A stretch of 64,000 bases of DNA from Mycolicibacterium stellerae (lineage in GTDB: Bacteria > Actinomycetota > Actinomycetes > Mycobacteriales > Mycobacteriaceae), in NCBI RefSeq assembly GCF_003719305.1, contig NZ_RARC01000002.1, positions 124,001-188,000 of the forward strand. Direction: 5' to 3'. Shown piece after piece: positions 63,351 through 64,000 of the stretch (positions within the stretch are counted from its first letter, which is position 1; every line of letters begins with the position of its first letter). A program made the position numbers and the translations under genes. The notes under the pieces are model-generated. The model saw only the letters and a list, made by a program, of their open reading frames with translations. It had not been told where the DNA came from and ran no database searches.

Positions 63351-64000
63351 GGCCGCGCAGCACGACAAGGGCCGGATGGTTGATGACGACCGCACCCGTA
63401 CGCGGGTCATCGGCGTAACAGACCAGATCCGCGGACGCGCCGTGCTCGAGTGACGGCCTACCCAGCCAGTCGCGGGCGGCCCAGCTCGCCGCCCCGAGTG
63501 CCTCCGTCGGTGTCATGCCGATCCGCTTCAGCGCGTCGACCTCATCGCCGATGCGGCCGTGCGCGACCATGCTGCCCGCATCCGTGCCCGCGAATATCGG
63601 CACACCGGCTTCGCGCGCGGCGGCGAAGCGCGGGCCGCTGCGCCGGTAGAGATCGCGCATGTGGCCGGCGTAGGCCGGGTACTTCGCAGCGCCGTCGGCG
63701 ATACCGGGAAAGTTCTCGATGTTGATCAGCGTCGGCACCAACGCCGTTCCGTGCTCCACCATCAGCGCGACGGTGTCGTCCGTGAGGCCGGTGCCGTGCT
63801 CGATGCAGTCGATACCCGCCCTGATCAGGCCTGGCAACGCGGCCTCGCTGAACACGTGGGCGGTGACGCGGGCGCCCTCGGCGTGCGCCGCCTGCATCGC
63901 CGCGACGAGCACCTCGTCGGACCACAGCGGCGCAAGGTCACCGACGTCCCTGTCGATCCAGTCGCCGACGAGCTTGACCCAGCCGTCGCCCCATCGCGCC
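63340..64000 (-). CDS. Amidohydrolase-family metal-dependent hydrolase, C-terminal part
   Basis: The last 219 residues of an amidohydrolase (prolidase/imidazolonepropionase-like branch); the start lies beyond the right edge. Metal-binding residues are visible in VTAHVFSEAAL, IDCIEHGTGL and FAGTDAGSMVAHG, followed by the usual C-terminal TPTEALGAAS and ADLVCYADDP strand. It corresponds in position to Rv2915c. Possible substrates are cyclic amides or dipeptides; none can be assigned. Confidence 0.85.
   Translation of the reverse strand, partial: ARWGDGWVKLVGDWIDRDVGDLAPLWSDEVLVAAMQAAHAEGARVTAHVFSEAALPGLIRAGIDCIEHGTGLTDDTVALMVEHGTALVPTLINIENFPGIADGAAKYPAYAGHMRDLYRRSGPRFAAAREAGVPIFAGTDAGSMVAHGRIGDEVDALKRIGMTPTEALGAASWAARDWLGRPSLEHGASADLVCYADDPRTGAVVINHPALVVLRGRAY

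Noticed and set aside
1..64000. tRNA, rRNA, CRISPR array, insertion sequence, prophage or integrase other than XerC
   Set aside because: I looked for cloverleaf-like blocks, regularly spaced repeats, transposase motifs and terminal inverted repeats and found none. A covariance-model scan would be needed to exclude small RNAs.

Overview
The window is chromosomal DNA from a high-GC actinobacterium, almost certainly a non-tuberculous Mycobacterium/Mycolicibacterium. Its backbone keeps the gene order of Mycobacterium tuberculosis Rv2888c-Rv2915c: amiC, tsf, rpsB, an M23 peptidase, xerC, viuB, dprA, yifB, yraN, then a DUF2469 gene, rnhB, lepB, rplS, lppW, trmD, rimM, a KH-domain gene, rpsP, a SnoaL-like gene, dacB2 and an amidohydrolase. 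Locus comparisons are from memory; everything else is read from the sequence. I see no rRNA, tRNA, CRISPR array, insertion sequence or phage gene.

Layout. (1) 1-4.4 kb, minus strand: two FtsX-like permeases, their ATPase, an APC amine/amino-acid permease and the start of a copper amine oxidase, all closely spaced. (2) 4.5-6.0 kb: an amiC-like amidase. (3) 6.0-14.9 kb: an accessory block between amiC and tsf, which are neighbours in M. tuberculosis. It holds a GMC oxidoreductase with a clear promoter and operator, a TetR regulator with a palindromic operator, a hydrolase-adenylate cyclase fusion, two further hydrolases, a methyltransferase, an atypical SDR and two gene relics. (4) 14.9-25.1 kb: housekeeping genes (tsf-rpsB with terminator, selO, xerC, dprA-yifB-yraN overlapping ATGA to ATGA) with a lactate 2-monooxygenase-like gene inserted. 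(5) 25.2-53.5 kb: a large accessory block. (6) 53.5-64 kb: the conserved translation/secretion/cell-wall block, with tandem duplications of lppW and dacB2.

The most interesting part is in block 5. At 27.6-33.8 kb, four plus-strand genes joined by zero gap or GTGA overlaps encode a ferric-iron-type ABC importer (binding lipoprotein, fused permease, ATPase) and an 832-aa protein combining an adenylation domain, a carrier domain and a multi-pass acyltransferase-3-like membrane domain. A 19-bp match to the IdeR iron box lies just upstream, and a haemophore-like gene is divergent. This suggests an iron-repressed operon coupling iron import to activation and membrane transfer of an acyl or aminoacyl group.

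A second cluster (39.8-49.7 kb) holds a SnoaL-like protein, a DUF3237 protein, a TetR regulator, an alpha/beta hydrolase, three different flavoenzymes, an O-methyltransferase and an MmpL exporter, with a long nested dyad in front. It looks like a set of tailoring or detoxifying enzymes without a core synthase. Between the two clusters is a minus-strand catabolic row: thioesterase, CoA-transferase, fused branched-chain 2-oxoacid dehydrogenase E1, arginase-like and HAD phosphatase.
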